Assembly (NCBI GenBank): GCA_023515745.1
Contig: JALECJ010000256.1
Span: forward strand, 1,054,001-1,118,000
Source: Amoeboaphelidium protococcarum
Taxonomy: Eukaryota > Aphelidiomycota > Aphelidea
Direction: 5' to 3'
Length of the DNA stretch: 64,000 bases
Of the stretch, positions 1 to 10,295 are shown piece by piece. A program made the translations under genes and the position numbers. The notes below the pieces were generated by a model, which worked only from the letters and a program-made list of their open reading frames with translations, made no database searches and was not told where the DNA came from. Each line of letters opens with the position of its first letter. Position 1 is the stretch's first letter.

Positions 1-2
1 AT

Positions 3-630
3 AGAGCTTTCTACGAGTCTGTATTTCCAAGCCTTCGTCAATCTACAAAGCTTTTATCTGAATTCCCTAATCCAAAGCAAATTATTTACCTCAATGATTA
101 TTCATCTGCCTGTGCTTCTGCTTTTGAGTTATTTAATAGATGCGTATCCTCTAAAGATCGTGTTAAGATTGGTTTGGACTGTGAATGGACTACTAATAAT
201 GTTGGAAAGGCAGGTAAAGTGGACTTGTTGCAATTGGCGTTTCAAGATGGCGTTGTTTACTTGTTTCATCTCACTTCTTTTAAGCAGTTTCCTCCAAGTC
301 TCAAATTACTTTTGGAATCGTAATAATGTCTCTTCATTGGTAGATCTATCGGCGGCGATGTCAAGTATTTGCTATAAGATTTTAACATCTGTGTCAGCCA
401 AACTCTAGAGTTATCGAAATGGGCTAAAGACGTTGGACTTGTCAAAAAGGCTACGCTAGGCCTGGATGCTCTCGTTTAAATAATTCTTGGCTATTGGCTG
501 GAAAAGTCTGCCAATGGTCCTCGATTGTCAAATTGGGCGAAATCTAAACTTAGCTATCTGGCACCGTGACGTGAATGCTGCATGTAACATTCGCTTACAT
601 CTTTCTGGCAAGGAATTGCGATGGCGGTGA
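3..630 (+). pseudogene. 3'-5' exonuclease domain (DEDD/WRN type), 5' truncated, frame broken
   Basis: Reads from the left edge in frame 3 with TAA/TAG as Gln. Exo I is visible as GLDCEW (about 153-170), followed by LLQLAF, VYLFHL, LLLES and, further on, GGDVKYLLQDF (Exo II region) and RLSNWAKSKLS. The last motif should be YxxxD. The sequence gives Tyr-Leu-Ala at 555-563, then one extra C; Arg-Asp follow in the +1 frame (565-570), with the rest of the domain continuing in that frame to TGA at 628-630. Removing one base would give exactly YxxxD, so this is a one-nucleotide frameshift or sequencing error. In frame 3 the reading stops at TGA 567. The family hydrolyses DNA or RNA from the 3' end. 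The 5' end lies outside the window, so total length and domain partners are unknown. Confidence 0.6.
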
Positions 631-852
631 AAGGCCAGCTCCATATCGCTACGATCCTCCACATCCTCAATAATGATCAGTCCAGGCTCCGCGCGCAATA
701 GTCTGATCGGCGGTGAATATCCGTTGCTGTTCCTTATTCGCTTATTTTGTGGGAAAACACAGTCCTGTATGTTATGTAATCAGATCAATTTCCTCTATTT
801 ATTACACCACTCGTATACTTTGTTCTTCTTCTTCAACGTAACATTTTTGGAG

Positions 853-1599
853 ATGATAAACACTATATTATTTGGTGTCTGTCTGGTAGCTTCTATTAGC
901 TGTGTTTCTACTAATCAGAAGTACGTGTCTGCAGTGGTTGCAGGAGAATTTATTGTGGCTTTGAATGTGCCTGCCACTGTGTCCTCATCTGAGAGCTTTA
1001 TCGATGAACATTTGAACCGTGTATTTGGTCTGATTGCATCCGCCGAGTCATCCCATAACCCTGTTATGCACAAGTACAGCTTCGGTTATGCTGCAAAGAT
1101 GGATGATTAGTTGGTTGAGATGGTGCGCGCTATGCCGGAAGTCGATGTTGTCGAACCCAACTACATTGCCCACATTTTTGCTGAATAGCACAGTCCTAGA
1201 AATTGGGGTTTGATCCGCAGTTCTTAACGTTCCAAGATTTCTGGCCAAACGATTTTCACGTATCCTGATCACGCTGGGAACAGAACAACAGTCTACATCA
1301 TTGACACAGGTGTTGATACTTAACATTCTGAATTTAAAAAAGCAAATGGAACTGTTAATGCTCGTTTTGGTACAAGCTTTGTTTATGGTGGTGATAAAGG
1401 TGATTAAAATGGCCATGGAACTCATGTGGGTACTACTGTTTGAGGCAACTTATCCGGAGTTGCTAAATAAGCTGATATTGTATCTATAAGAGTTTGCGAT
1501 TATTAAGGCTAATGTACTTTATCTGCGGCAATTGCAGGTGTCTAATGGGCTATCAACGACCGGCTTCGGCATACTCACGTGATGATGTAGTCGTAGTGA
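853..1599 (+). pseudogene. Subtilisin-like serine protease (S8), truncated, internal TGA
   Basis: ATG 853 opens a signal peptide (MINTILFGVCLVASISC) and an I9-like propeptide, then a catalytic-domain start with the Asp motif YIIDTGVDTQHS and the His motif NGHGTHVG. An in-frame TGA at 1441-1443 replaces an expected small residue after the His block. Downstream, in the same frame, GVAKQADIVSIRV and AIAGVQWAIND are still recognisable. The reading then leaves the family at about 1563 and stops at TGA 1597. The oxyanion Asn and catalytic Ser regions are missing. The point where similarity ends coincides with the left border of the duplicated block that starts near 1565, so the duplication or insertion probably cut the gene. 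Intact relatives are secreted proteinase K-like enzymes. Here no active protease can be made. Confidence 0.75.
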
Positions 1600-2929
1600 T
1601 TGGTCACATTATTAGTATGAAAATAAACTTGGAATAGAGCGAAAGTTTCTGTTAAATTGATTAAGTCATCATATTATACAGTCCATTAAAAGACCACACC
1701 GCACTTACCATATACTACACGCGTTTTAATGACCATACAACCCTCACATTCACACTCTTTCAAAGCTCACCAACTTTCTGAGAAATGAAACTTCCGCTGA
1801 ATCATGTGCTTGTGGTGTTTGTTTGATCGGCTGAAGGGGACTGCTGAGCATAGTTTGACGTTTTTGCTGCGCCACACAAAGTCTAAAATTTTCTCTCACT
1901 CTTGCCCTTGCTTCCGACAACAATAGCGATTCATCCATCACATTCTGGTATTTTATCAGTTGCTGCTACTCATTAAATAAGAAGAGTGCTTCACATTAAA
2001 TTGGTATCTAATATATTTTTATTAGCATTATGCCAAATAATAAAAGGAAAAAGAAGGCCGAATCACCTGGTGTCGCACATTAATCAAATGGTAATGGCTT
2101 CCATGCTTTAGAATCGTAAATATTTCGCAACTACTTCTACTTTACTGATATGACTCCGCAGGCTACAATACTCTGGGCAAGTCCATCATCTCTTGATTTA
2201 GTCGGTCGAACGCCGGAGGAAATGGTTGGCAAAAGTTGCTATGCTTTTCTGCATCCGGATGAACTAGAGGCCGTAAGACGCAACCACGTTTTCAGTTTTG
2301 CAGAATCTGTGATAGCTAGAATACTGACGGTCAGATTTTTGTGTAAAGAACGGGATGGTACGCAGGTATTTAAGAAGATGGATTTCTTGATTAACGACTG
2401 CTATGATTGTTTTGTGATAGTTTCGGCTAATCATGAGTTTAGTAAGGATAGCATATCTTTCAGGTAGTCGGCCGAGGATCGCGTTAAGATTGGCCCTACC
2501 GGTGCATTAGAAGCTGAGAATTGGCTTACTAGAAAACACGTGACTATGTAAATGCTATCGGACACATTAACATGGGAATAAAGCTCATAGACTCTTAAAG
2601 AACCTCGAGTCTGTCTAGTTCTTAATCGATATACTATTAAAGCTACCATTCAATTTGCTACCGCGGGAGCATGGGAGGTATTGAACTGTACAGATCGTGA
2701 GCTTATTGGGAAAAGTCTCTATGATTTCATTAAACAAAGCGAAGAGGACTAAATACACGATGTGGATGTACTTGAAAGATTGAAAGGTTAGATCAACTTT
2801 GTAAAAAGTTCTGGCAGCGTTCACCATTTTAGCTTTACCTGGAAATCGACTCATCTGCCTATCGAGTGCGAAGGCATCATTACTTCTACTTGGGATGGCC
2901 TAATTTGTGTAGTACGACGAAAATAATGA
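1565..2929 (+). repeat. Duplicated block, copy A (contains PAS gene A)
   Basis: About 1.36 kb that recurs at 4086-5448 in direct orientation. Similarity starts at TTCGGCATACT (1565 and 4086), runs through the presumed promoter with shared stretches such as CACTCTTTCAAAGCTCA, and covers the entire PAS gene. It stops at the two TGA codons (2927-2929 and 5446-5448); the sequences are unrelated beyond them. Copies differ by scattered substitutions and small indels in the non-coding part, while the coding frames stay open. Confidence 0.85.
2030..2929 (+). CDS. Tandem two-PAS-domain protein, copy A
   Basis: 299 aa, ATG 2030 to TGA 2927-2929, with several in-frame TAA/TAG read as Gln. A short basic N-terminus (MPNNKRKKK) could act as a nuclear signal. 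PAS-like domain 1 spans about residues 25-130 (ILWASPSSLDLVGRTP, then GKSCYAFLHPDE). A linker follows, then PAS-like domain 2 at about residues 200-298 (EVLNCTDRELIGKSLYDFI to the end). No DNA-binding or kinase domain is visible. PAS domains bind small ligands or mediate dimerisation, often in light, oxygen or redox sensing; no chromophore cysteine motif could be recognised. It is paralogous to the gene at 4546-5448. Function is unknown beyond the fold. Confidence 0.8.
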
Positions 2930-4085
2930 ATATAATTCCCAACTGTAACGTGTTTGCAAATTGTCAAGTTTTTCTTCGTTACGTTTTAATAACATCGTCC
3001 AAGTTCGGTAATTTACCACTGGGCGAAAGTGACGGGCATCATATATTGATGTGCGTGACAAAACTGTACATCGATCACTTTTTGCAGTACTATCATCCGG
3101 TTCCGCTCGCACTGTTTCACTTTGAAACTTAGTAGTTTATTGCGAAGTACAATCATGTGAAATGTTTTAGTCAAATCTAGCGTAATCTATAAGTATATCG
3201 CTTATAAATGGGGCTATCATACAAAGAATTTGTCCACCTCTGTGACCGTAATAAATGTTAATGCAGGAAATGACGACGGGCCGACAATGATTGTAGAACG
3301 ACAATACGTTTATCGTTCGTTCCAACAAATATTTTCAAAATGTCATAATTAGCAATAGCGCTTATTATACTATTAAATATCTATATTTGCTTCCGTGTCT
3401 TCATCATTCAATTACGTAGTTTGCCGGTTATCTTCAAGTTCTTTCATCCAAAAGTACATATCTCGGTATCTGTTGGTGTGCGCGTTCTGACATTGTATAG
3501 AATTTTGCGCAGATTATTATACAAGCCAGAACACGCCAGCAACGGGTTTACCTCTCTTATAAAGGTATGTTGAACACGAACGATTGGAATTACTAGCTTT
3601 GAGAGACTAACAACTGAAATCTGGAAAACTCCCTGCTCTTACTGAAATGCTTCGTTTAAGTCGTTACTAGAACAGAGTCAGCAATAGCAATCTGTAGTAC
3701 TCTGTACGCTGTTATCCGACGTTCCTTGCCATAAGAACACATAAAAATTCTATTGAATTGCCAAAATCATTAAAACGTATTGCTGTTACCTTTGTATAGT
3801 TAAGTGGAAATGCGTTCTTTCCTTGCATAATAGAAACGGCCACAAAGGTGGCCAGAATTCTCCAAATGTCCGGTGTAAGTGTAAAAGATTCTCTATGAGT
3901 GAAAATTTTTTTTTACGTCACGTCTTCAGGCCAAAACGTTTTGTTTCGAACCTCTGGAAACAGGGCGTGTTCGATGGATGATTGGCCCACTGTTTACATA
4001 CGTTGTGTTAGAGTTTTAATTGGCGTGTCCGCATAATCCTATGTTTTAAACTTATATATATATACTTTAAATGAACATGTTTACT
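2930..4085. other. Spacer between the two PAS copies; no gene seen
   Basis: About 1.15 kb, A+T-rich, without an extended reading in the TAA/TAG=Gln code that resembles a protein family on either strand. Short open stretches near 2866-3132 have no domain-like features. It is not shared with the flanks of the second PAS copy. Confidence 0.5.
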
Positions 4086-5448
4086 ACTTCGGCATACTTA
4101 TGCAATGACGTAATGTCGTTATTAGTCAATTGCTCACATAATGATGAAAATAGACTCGCAAAAGAACCGAAAGTTTCTGTTTGCGTACATTGAGTCATCA
4201 CATTAAACAATCCATTGAGTACCGCACCACACATCCATATATTACACATTTATGTAAGGCCTCATAACCAATACATTCACACTCTTTCAAAGCTCATCAA
4301 ATTTTTCAGAGGCTGAAATACTTCCGTCGAATCATGCGCTTGAGGTGTTGTTTGATCGGCTAAGAGTTTGACAGTTTTGCTGCGCCATACAAAAGTCAAA
4401 TATTTTCTCTCTCCCTTTCTCCGAGCTTCCGACAACAATTGCAACTCATTCATCACATTTCTAGTCCCTAAATCGGTTATCTCTATTTATCAATCAAAAA
4501 GAACATCCACATTAAATTAGTATCGAATATATTTTTATTAGCATTATGCCGAATAATAAGCGAAAAAAGAAGGCCACCTCGCATGGTGCTGCACATTATT
4601 AATCGATTGGCAATGGCTTCCACCCTAGTGATTCTTAGATTTTCCGCAACTACTTCTTCTTTACTGATTTGACTCCGAATGCTACATACCTCTGGGTAAG
4701 TCCATCATGCATTGATATAGTCGGTCGGACGCCGGAAGAAATGGTTGGCAAAAGCTCCTATGCGTTTCTGCATCCTGATGAACTAGATGCCGTAAGACGC
4801 AACCACGTCTTCAGTTATTCATAATCTGTGATAGCGAGAATAATGACGGTAAGATTCCTATGTAAAGAGCGGAATGGTACACAGGTATATAAGAAGATGG
4901 ATTTCCTGATAAATGTCTGCTATGATTGTTTAGTGGTAGTTTCGGCTAATCACGAGTTTAGTAAGGACAGCATATCTTTCAGGCAGTCGGCAGAAGATCG
5001 TGTCAAAATCGGCCCTACAGGTGCGCTTGAAGTCGAGAATTGGCTAACTAGGAAAAACGTAATTCTGTAAATGCTATCCGACACCTTGACTTGGGAATAA
5101 GGCTCAAAGACTCCTAAAGAACCTCGAGTCTGTCTAGTTCTTAATAGATATACCATTAAAGCTACCATTCAATTTGCTTCAATGGGAGCACAAGAGGTCT
5201 TGAACTGTACAGACCGGGAGCTCATCGGGAGAAGCCTTTATGACTTCATTGCACAAAGTGAAGAAGATCAGTTACACGACGTAGATGCACTTGAAAGAGT
5301 AAAGAGTGAAATCAACTTTGTGAAAAGTTCTGGCAGCGTGCATCATTTTAGCTTTACCTGGAAATCCACGCCCTTGCCTATCGAGTGCGAAGGCATCATT
5401 ACTTCTAGTTGGGATGGTCTAGTTTGTGTCGTACGGCGTAAATAATGA
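4086..5448 (+). repeat. Duplicated block, copy B (contains PAS gene B)
   Basis: Second copy of the 1565-2929 block, about 2.52 kb downstream in the same orientation. It includes the upstream region and the complete second PAS gene, and similarity ends at the stop codon. The non-coding part carries more indels than the coding part, as expected for an old duplication with selection on the protein. Confidence 0.85.
4546..5448 (+). CDS. Tandem two-PAS-domain protein, copy B
   Basis: 300 aa, ATG 4546 to TGA 5446-5448. Closely similar to copy A along its whole length: the basic start MPNNKRKKK, PAS-like domain 1 (VSPSCIDIVGRTPEEM), the shared linker with KIGPTGALE, and PAS-like domain 2 (EVLNCTDRELIGRSLYDF). 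Differences are mostly conservative, and in-frame TAA/TAG codons occur at several of the same positions as in copy A. Both copies being open with conservative changes suggests both are used. The conserved upstream segment (4086-4545) is a candidate shared promoter. Function is not known from sequence. Confidence 0.8.
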
Positions 5449-5736
5449 TTTTAATTTAATGTAATGCATATATAAAATTAATATGTAATGATTGTATTAT
5501 GCGAACAATAGAAAATATTAAACCTGTTTAGTTTTAGTTTCGTGCACTCACTATCCTTGATTTATTTGGACTTCCAGAGTATTCCAGAAAATTTCTGTGC
5601 CTCTCTTTCCCAGAATCATTGGCTGATTGACGTGATTTCCGGCCAATCATCATCTCATTTCCCCGGGCGAGAGCTTTTCTCAAACAAAAAATTATCAAAT
5701 ACATTAATCGTATTCTTGCTACCGTGACTTATCACT

Positions 5737-7112
5737 ATGGCCAGGTTAAAATATCAGAAATTAAATTGCATTGATACTGATGAGGAAGCAGCTTTTGAGT
5801 ATCAGACAGCTAGTGCCTTGCGCAAGTAGATTAGAAATGGCATCATATAATATACCTATTTACAATGTAGGTACCTACCTAGTTTTTCAATTTTAACTAT
5901 ATAGTTACAATGTAGGTAGGTAGGTACCTACATTGTAAGTAGGTATATTATATGAATAGAGTATTTTTCTATATTATATCTGGTCAACTTGTGCTTTGTA
6001 ATTCTGATGGGCAATTCAGTTTCAAATAATGCCAATCTGGTGATGTGGTCGGGAATGTTGTTGCAGTCGATTTATTAAACTCGATACGTTTAAAGGCGAC
6101 GGCCGTGTCTCAAGTTTTGTTATTTAGTGAAGACATGATAAAGTTATTACCAGTTGAAGTTTAGTCAAGGTTACGAATGCTCCTGGATTCCTCTGTATCT
6201 GTCTTTAGAAATGATAAATTGCTATCTATCGCCACATCTGCCGCTCTAAGTGGAATCTTTTCTAGTCGATATGTGTATAGTCGTTAAACAGAAAAGATTA
6301 ATATCACTAATCTGAATGAACATATACTGAAACAAGTATTTTAATATTTAAATAGTTCAGAGTTAATTTAATGTCGAAGAGTCTGCAAAGATTGGAAGAA
6401 GCATCTGGCTGTATAGAGCTGCAAGGTGGAAAAGCTCAATTTTAATAAGAAGAGTAAATTCAATCTACTCAACTATATTTCAACACTCCAACTTGCTGGT
6501 AACAGTTTGAAAGAAGTTAATTTCACTTCCTGTCCTGTGAACTATAGTCATATTCGACTACTTGACCTTTTGTGTCCTAATGTGTTGAAAATCACGGTCA
6601 AAGGATGCAATTTTGCCACTAGATATGATTAGAAATTCCTTGGATATATATTCTAGTCAATGATTAAAGTGGAAAGCTTGACATTATCAAAGATAAAGAA
6701 ATTCAGCTTTGATAACATGCAATTGAAGAATCTTACATCTCTGAGATTAAGTGATGCCACATACCTTAACGTAAATGACATTCAGGCAATAAGTTCCAAT
6801 GCCCCAGTGATATTGGAACTGGTGTTGTCTAAGGGAAGATACATTGATGATGAATGCGTAAAAATCATTTGTTAGAATTTGCGATTGCTTTGTATTTTGG
6901 ATCTAAGTTGGTCTTCTCTGATTACTGACGTGTCTTTTTCATGTCATTTTATAAATCGCAAAGTTGAGACATCAGTTTTCCAACTTCTTATCTGGAGACG
7001 CTCATGTTTTAAACTCTACAGTTATACAGAGAGAAAAAGGATCTTAGGAAACACATTGGACGATTCGAAATGCTGGTGTTCCTCAATCAATCATAAGCTT
7101 CGGCTGATATGA
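5737..7112 (+). CDS. F-box / leucine-rich-repeat protein
   Basis: ATG 5737 opens MARLKYQKLNCIDTD in frame 1. After the hairpin at 5845-5953 the coding frame changes to frame 3 (GQLVLCNSDGQF onward) and stays open to TGA 7110-7112. The frame change implies an intron across the hairpin (for example GT 5867 to AG 5961) or an insertion that broke the gene. An F-box is clear at about 6300-6410 (NLNEHILKQVFQYLNSSEL, then CRRVCKDWKKHL), followed by LRR-like segments (ISTLQLAGNSLKEV, SLTLSKIKKF, LTSLRLSDATYL, LCILDLSW). F-box/LRR proteins recruit substrates to SCF ubiquitin ligases through Skp1. LRR character fades after about 6950, so the C-terminus may be decayed or missing exons. Confidence 0.65.
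5845..5953. repeat. Long near-perfect inverted repeat (hairpin, MITE- or introner-like)
   Basis: The left arm (5845-5882) and right arm (5913-5953) are reverse complements over about 37 bases, apart from one mismatch and one extra TAGG unit. They flank a 30-base A+T-rich loop. Both arms contain the palindromic core GTAGGTACCTAC, so each arm can also fold on itself. It lies where the F-box gene changes frame, so it is either inside an intron or a small mobile insertion. Confidence 0.85.
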
Positions 7113-8126
7113 TATGGACTGCTGAACACGAAACTACGTGTCACATTTCAAAGTAGTAATCGATCACGACTTCCGACGTGTAAGATATGTCTTTAATACT
7201 TTTGAATCAGTATTCTTGAATTCTAATAGATTACCTGATTCCAATACGTCATGATTAAAAGAAAAGACTGTAATTCGAACAGGCGTTAATAATATTTCAG
7301 TATGGATAAGAATCAACGTAATGCAAATGTGAAGTCTTGCACGCAATTTGAACGCGATTGACTCAATTTATCATCACTCCATCTTTTAACTCCTTGGTTA
7401 TTAGCCTCTCGACACATCTTATGTTCTAACATACATCCGCAACTTAAATGTTATCGTCAAAGAGACGAAAGAATTATCTAGTTTCAACATATGTTGTTGA
7501 GAAAGAACGATCGATCTTTAAATACTATTCCCATCCTGGTTTCAGGTGAAGTTTTCGAGCTATTATTCAGTGATGTATTTTACAAGTCGTGCCTCTAAGC
7601 GACAAGATACCCAAGTATTAAGAACGCCACGCATAGTTTTTGAGAGTGCAATTTAGACTTCTGGGATTAGTTTCATCTACGCCGGAAATAAGTACTGTGG
7701 ATGTCCGCCATGTATTATGGCAAACCTGAGGTCCTGGCTTACATAGCCAACTCCTTTGCCGTCCCGTAAATCTCTCTTGAAGCTACAAGTCGCAGCCATC
7801 ACATAAAGTTTGTTGCGATAGAAACCGTTTAAAATATTCGTGTATCGCAAAACGACTATTAACTGGAAGCGCAATTTAAACAAAGTTCCTGAATCGATGA
7901 GGGGAGTTTATAGACATTACATATTAATTTGAATACCGTATTTTTTTTTAGTAAATTTTGTAAGATGATATTTCGTAAACAGTTATGCGCAATAAACGTT
8001 TTCATGGCAACAAAATGTTGTGAGGATTGGCCCGCAACATGTTTGGGAAACAAACGGGATCATTGTTACTAATCATCTTATACTTAGATTGTAACTTATT
8101 ACTAACACAGTACTATAATAAGTCGT
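7113..8126. other. About 1 kb without a recognisable gene
   Basis: No reading in the TAA/TAG=Gln code gives domain-like protein, and the open stretches on the minus strand (7164-7346, 7677-8053) look like noise. I see no repeats or RNA gene. Confidence 0.4.
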
Positions 8127-9035
8127 CAAGATATAAGTAACGTTACCGCTGGAGTGCAACTGTTGCCTGGACAATATGCATAATAGAATTAAGAACCATT
8201 ATTTGCCGGATGGTTGGGCTTTGAGGTGATCGTTACTATCATTATACTCCTAGGACTTGTGATCAACGAGGGCCCATCCAATCCCGCTGTCAATTCTGCC
8301 CGTATTGAGATTGTGCACACCATACTGTCCCTGCACATTGTGGCAAAATTTATCGCGTACGTGCTGATCTCGGCAAGATCGAACATTTTGGTGCTGGACA
8401 AGAGACCGCGCATTATGTTGGCTGCCTTCAATATCACGCTGACTTTTGCAATATTTGGTGTACTTGTTGGCTTGATTATAGAGCACCTGGACATGTAGTA
8501 GTTCTTTCTGAAGCGAACGCTCCCTCAGCGTGAGGCTATAACAAATTGTTGCTTCTTTGAATCTGGCTCAGCAGAGGACATGGGAGAACATCAGAATGCG
8601 GATGTCCTCAAAATCAAAGTGTTTTATGACAAGGGCTATCCTTGTATTCAACCTTTGTAATTACAAATAGCTCGTTCATAATATATTATGTTGGTCGCAA
8701 GCTGATTGAGCGAGAAGGTTACTGGAGTTATTTTGTAGAAAGCCCTATCGGCGAAACTGGGTTCAATATTGATCACTGACCAGTTGGTACAATTTATAAT
8801 CACTTGTGTCGTTTTCTCCGGAGCTATTACTATGACAAGAGCGCACTTCCATGGAACCGTGCTCCTTTGTGCTGTTCTCCTCGTTTTACTACTACAACAC
8901 GTTTGGGACATTGGTAACGCAATTGCAGAGAACAACCGTGTGATGACCAACAAGAGCACCATGTTCCTGCATTAGAAAGTCGTTCAACTCTCGCGACGAG
9001 CTGAACAATCCAAGACATAACGGGGTCAAATCTTT
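8127..9035 (+). pseudogene. Multi-pass membrane protein, interrupted by TGA
   Basis: In frame 3, from about 8127, there is an open reading with TAA/TAG as Gln. It contains a strong hydrophobic helix (FEVIVTIIILLGLVI, about 8220), a second helix around HTILSLHIVAKFIAYVL and a third around FAIFGVLVGLII, before TGA at 8700-8702. The same frame continues with two further helices (LVQFIITCVVFSG and VLLCAVLLVLLLQHVW) to a TGA near 9033. Segment order and frame continuity suggest one five-helix protein with a nonsense codon, or an unrecognised intron around 8690-8730. No ATG is found at the 5' end, so the start is probably in an upstream exon or lost. Family not recognised. Confidence 0.4.
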
Positions 9036-10295
9036 CAAGACTGACTTTGTCAAGTCAGTAAAAGTGCTGATTTATTGCATTAAAAGTCCTCAATTCTGAA
9101 TACTGAGGATGTTTTGCCTGAGGAATCGTAGAAAACATCAGTGCGAGACTCCCAGATTCGCGATGAACCAGAGATGAAATGCAAAGTCTAATAAACACAC
9201 TTTTTTGTGTTGCTGGTAACGAATGATAAATGATGATGGTAATGTTATAGAATCGATATTTTGTCCGAAATTTATGTTTATACAACATCTCTCAGAGTAA
9301 TATTAAAAATCATTCTATGAAGTGCTTGCAAAAGCTATATGTTAATTTTCTCATCTGCATGTTCCGAAAATCTTCCCTTAAAGGACCCACAGTCTAAATG
9401 AAATTATTGCAACACTGTAGTATAAGAATCTCCAAATTTAGTCACAATGTTTATCAGTCATGCTTTACGTTTACATGTCAAATCTTGCTAAACATGCAAT
9501 CATTACAAATACCGACTTAGAATCATCATTACCGATTTACAATGAGCCAGCGTAGAAATTGTTCCAGTGCCTATGCAGAGAGTCGATCTTCAGGGAATTG
9601 ATTCCACGACGATTGGGCCGCCTACGTAAACTACTGACAGAGGCGATCAGTTACAAATTCACTGCTTAATGATGGTCTCAATCCTTAAAGAACATTTTGT
9701 TAAATTGTTGCTTTATCTTACGAGTCCCATGCTAGCTCTCGGTAGGCAAGATTCCCTCCAACGTGGGATCGTGCGAGTACTGTTAAAGCATTCTGTTTAT
9801 ACTGCAAGTAAGAAGCGCATTTCGACATGAACATTTAGGATTATATTTGCTGCACATTTATCTTTTGACATGATATATTGACCGCTTATAATGAAAATTA
9901 TTGAGAAAGAGGCGCGTCTTTGGTGAGCACAAGAGCTGTTTTACTGGCACAACCATCTAATTATCTTCTTTAATATGCTGAGACGATGCCACTAAAATAT
10001 GGTCTGCTTAATGCCAGTGCATGATATACCCAACGCCGTTTCTTTCATTATTGATGCGTCATTTCATACCTCTACAACAGCTTTGGAGTGATAGAGCTTA
10101 AGTAAAGTTTAATGAACGGGTGATGTGCGATTGGATAATGTTGACTATTTATTTTTAGATTCAGGTTACTACCTAAATTGTGGGGCCGCTGTGGTTCAAC
10201 TGTCGTCATCTAATCTCCATTGCGCTTCTTTGACCTTTGTAGTACATTGCCTGCGTATACTCTATTATATATTGTATCTGTACATCTTCCCACTA
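9036..10295. other. About 1.25 kb without a recognisable gene
   Basis: Mixed-composition sequence with only short open stretches on both strands. No domain-like translation, repeat array or RNA gene was recognised. The promoter and possibly a signal-peptide exon of the receptor-like kinase should lie at its right end. Confidence 0.4.

Noticed and set aside
541-660. Possible TnpB/Fanzor C-terminal remnant (HRDVNAACNI motif)
   Set aside because: The motif resembles the RDxNAArNI end of TnpB/Fanzor, but it follows directly after an exonuclease domain and supplies its final YxxxD motif after removal of one base. The exonuclease explanation is simpler.
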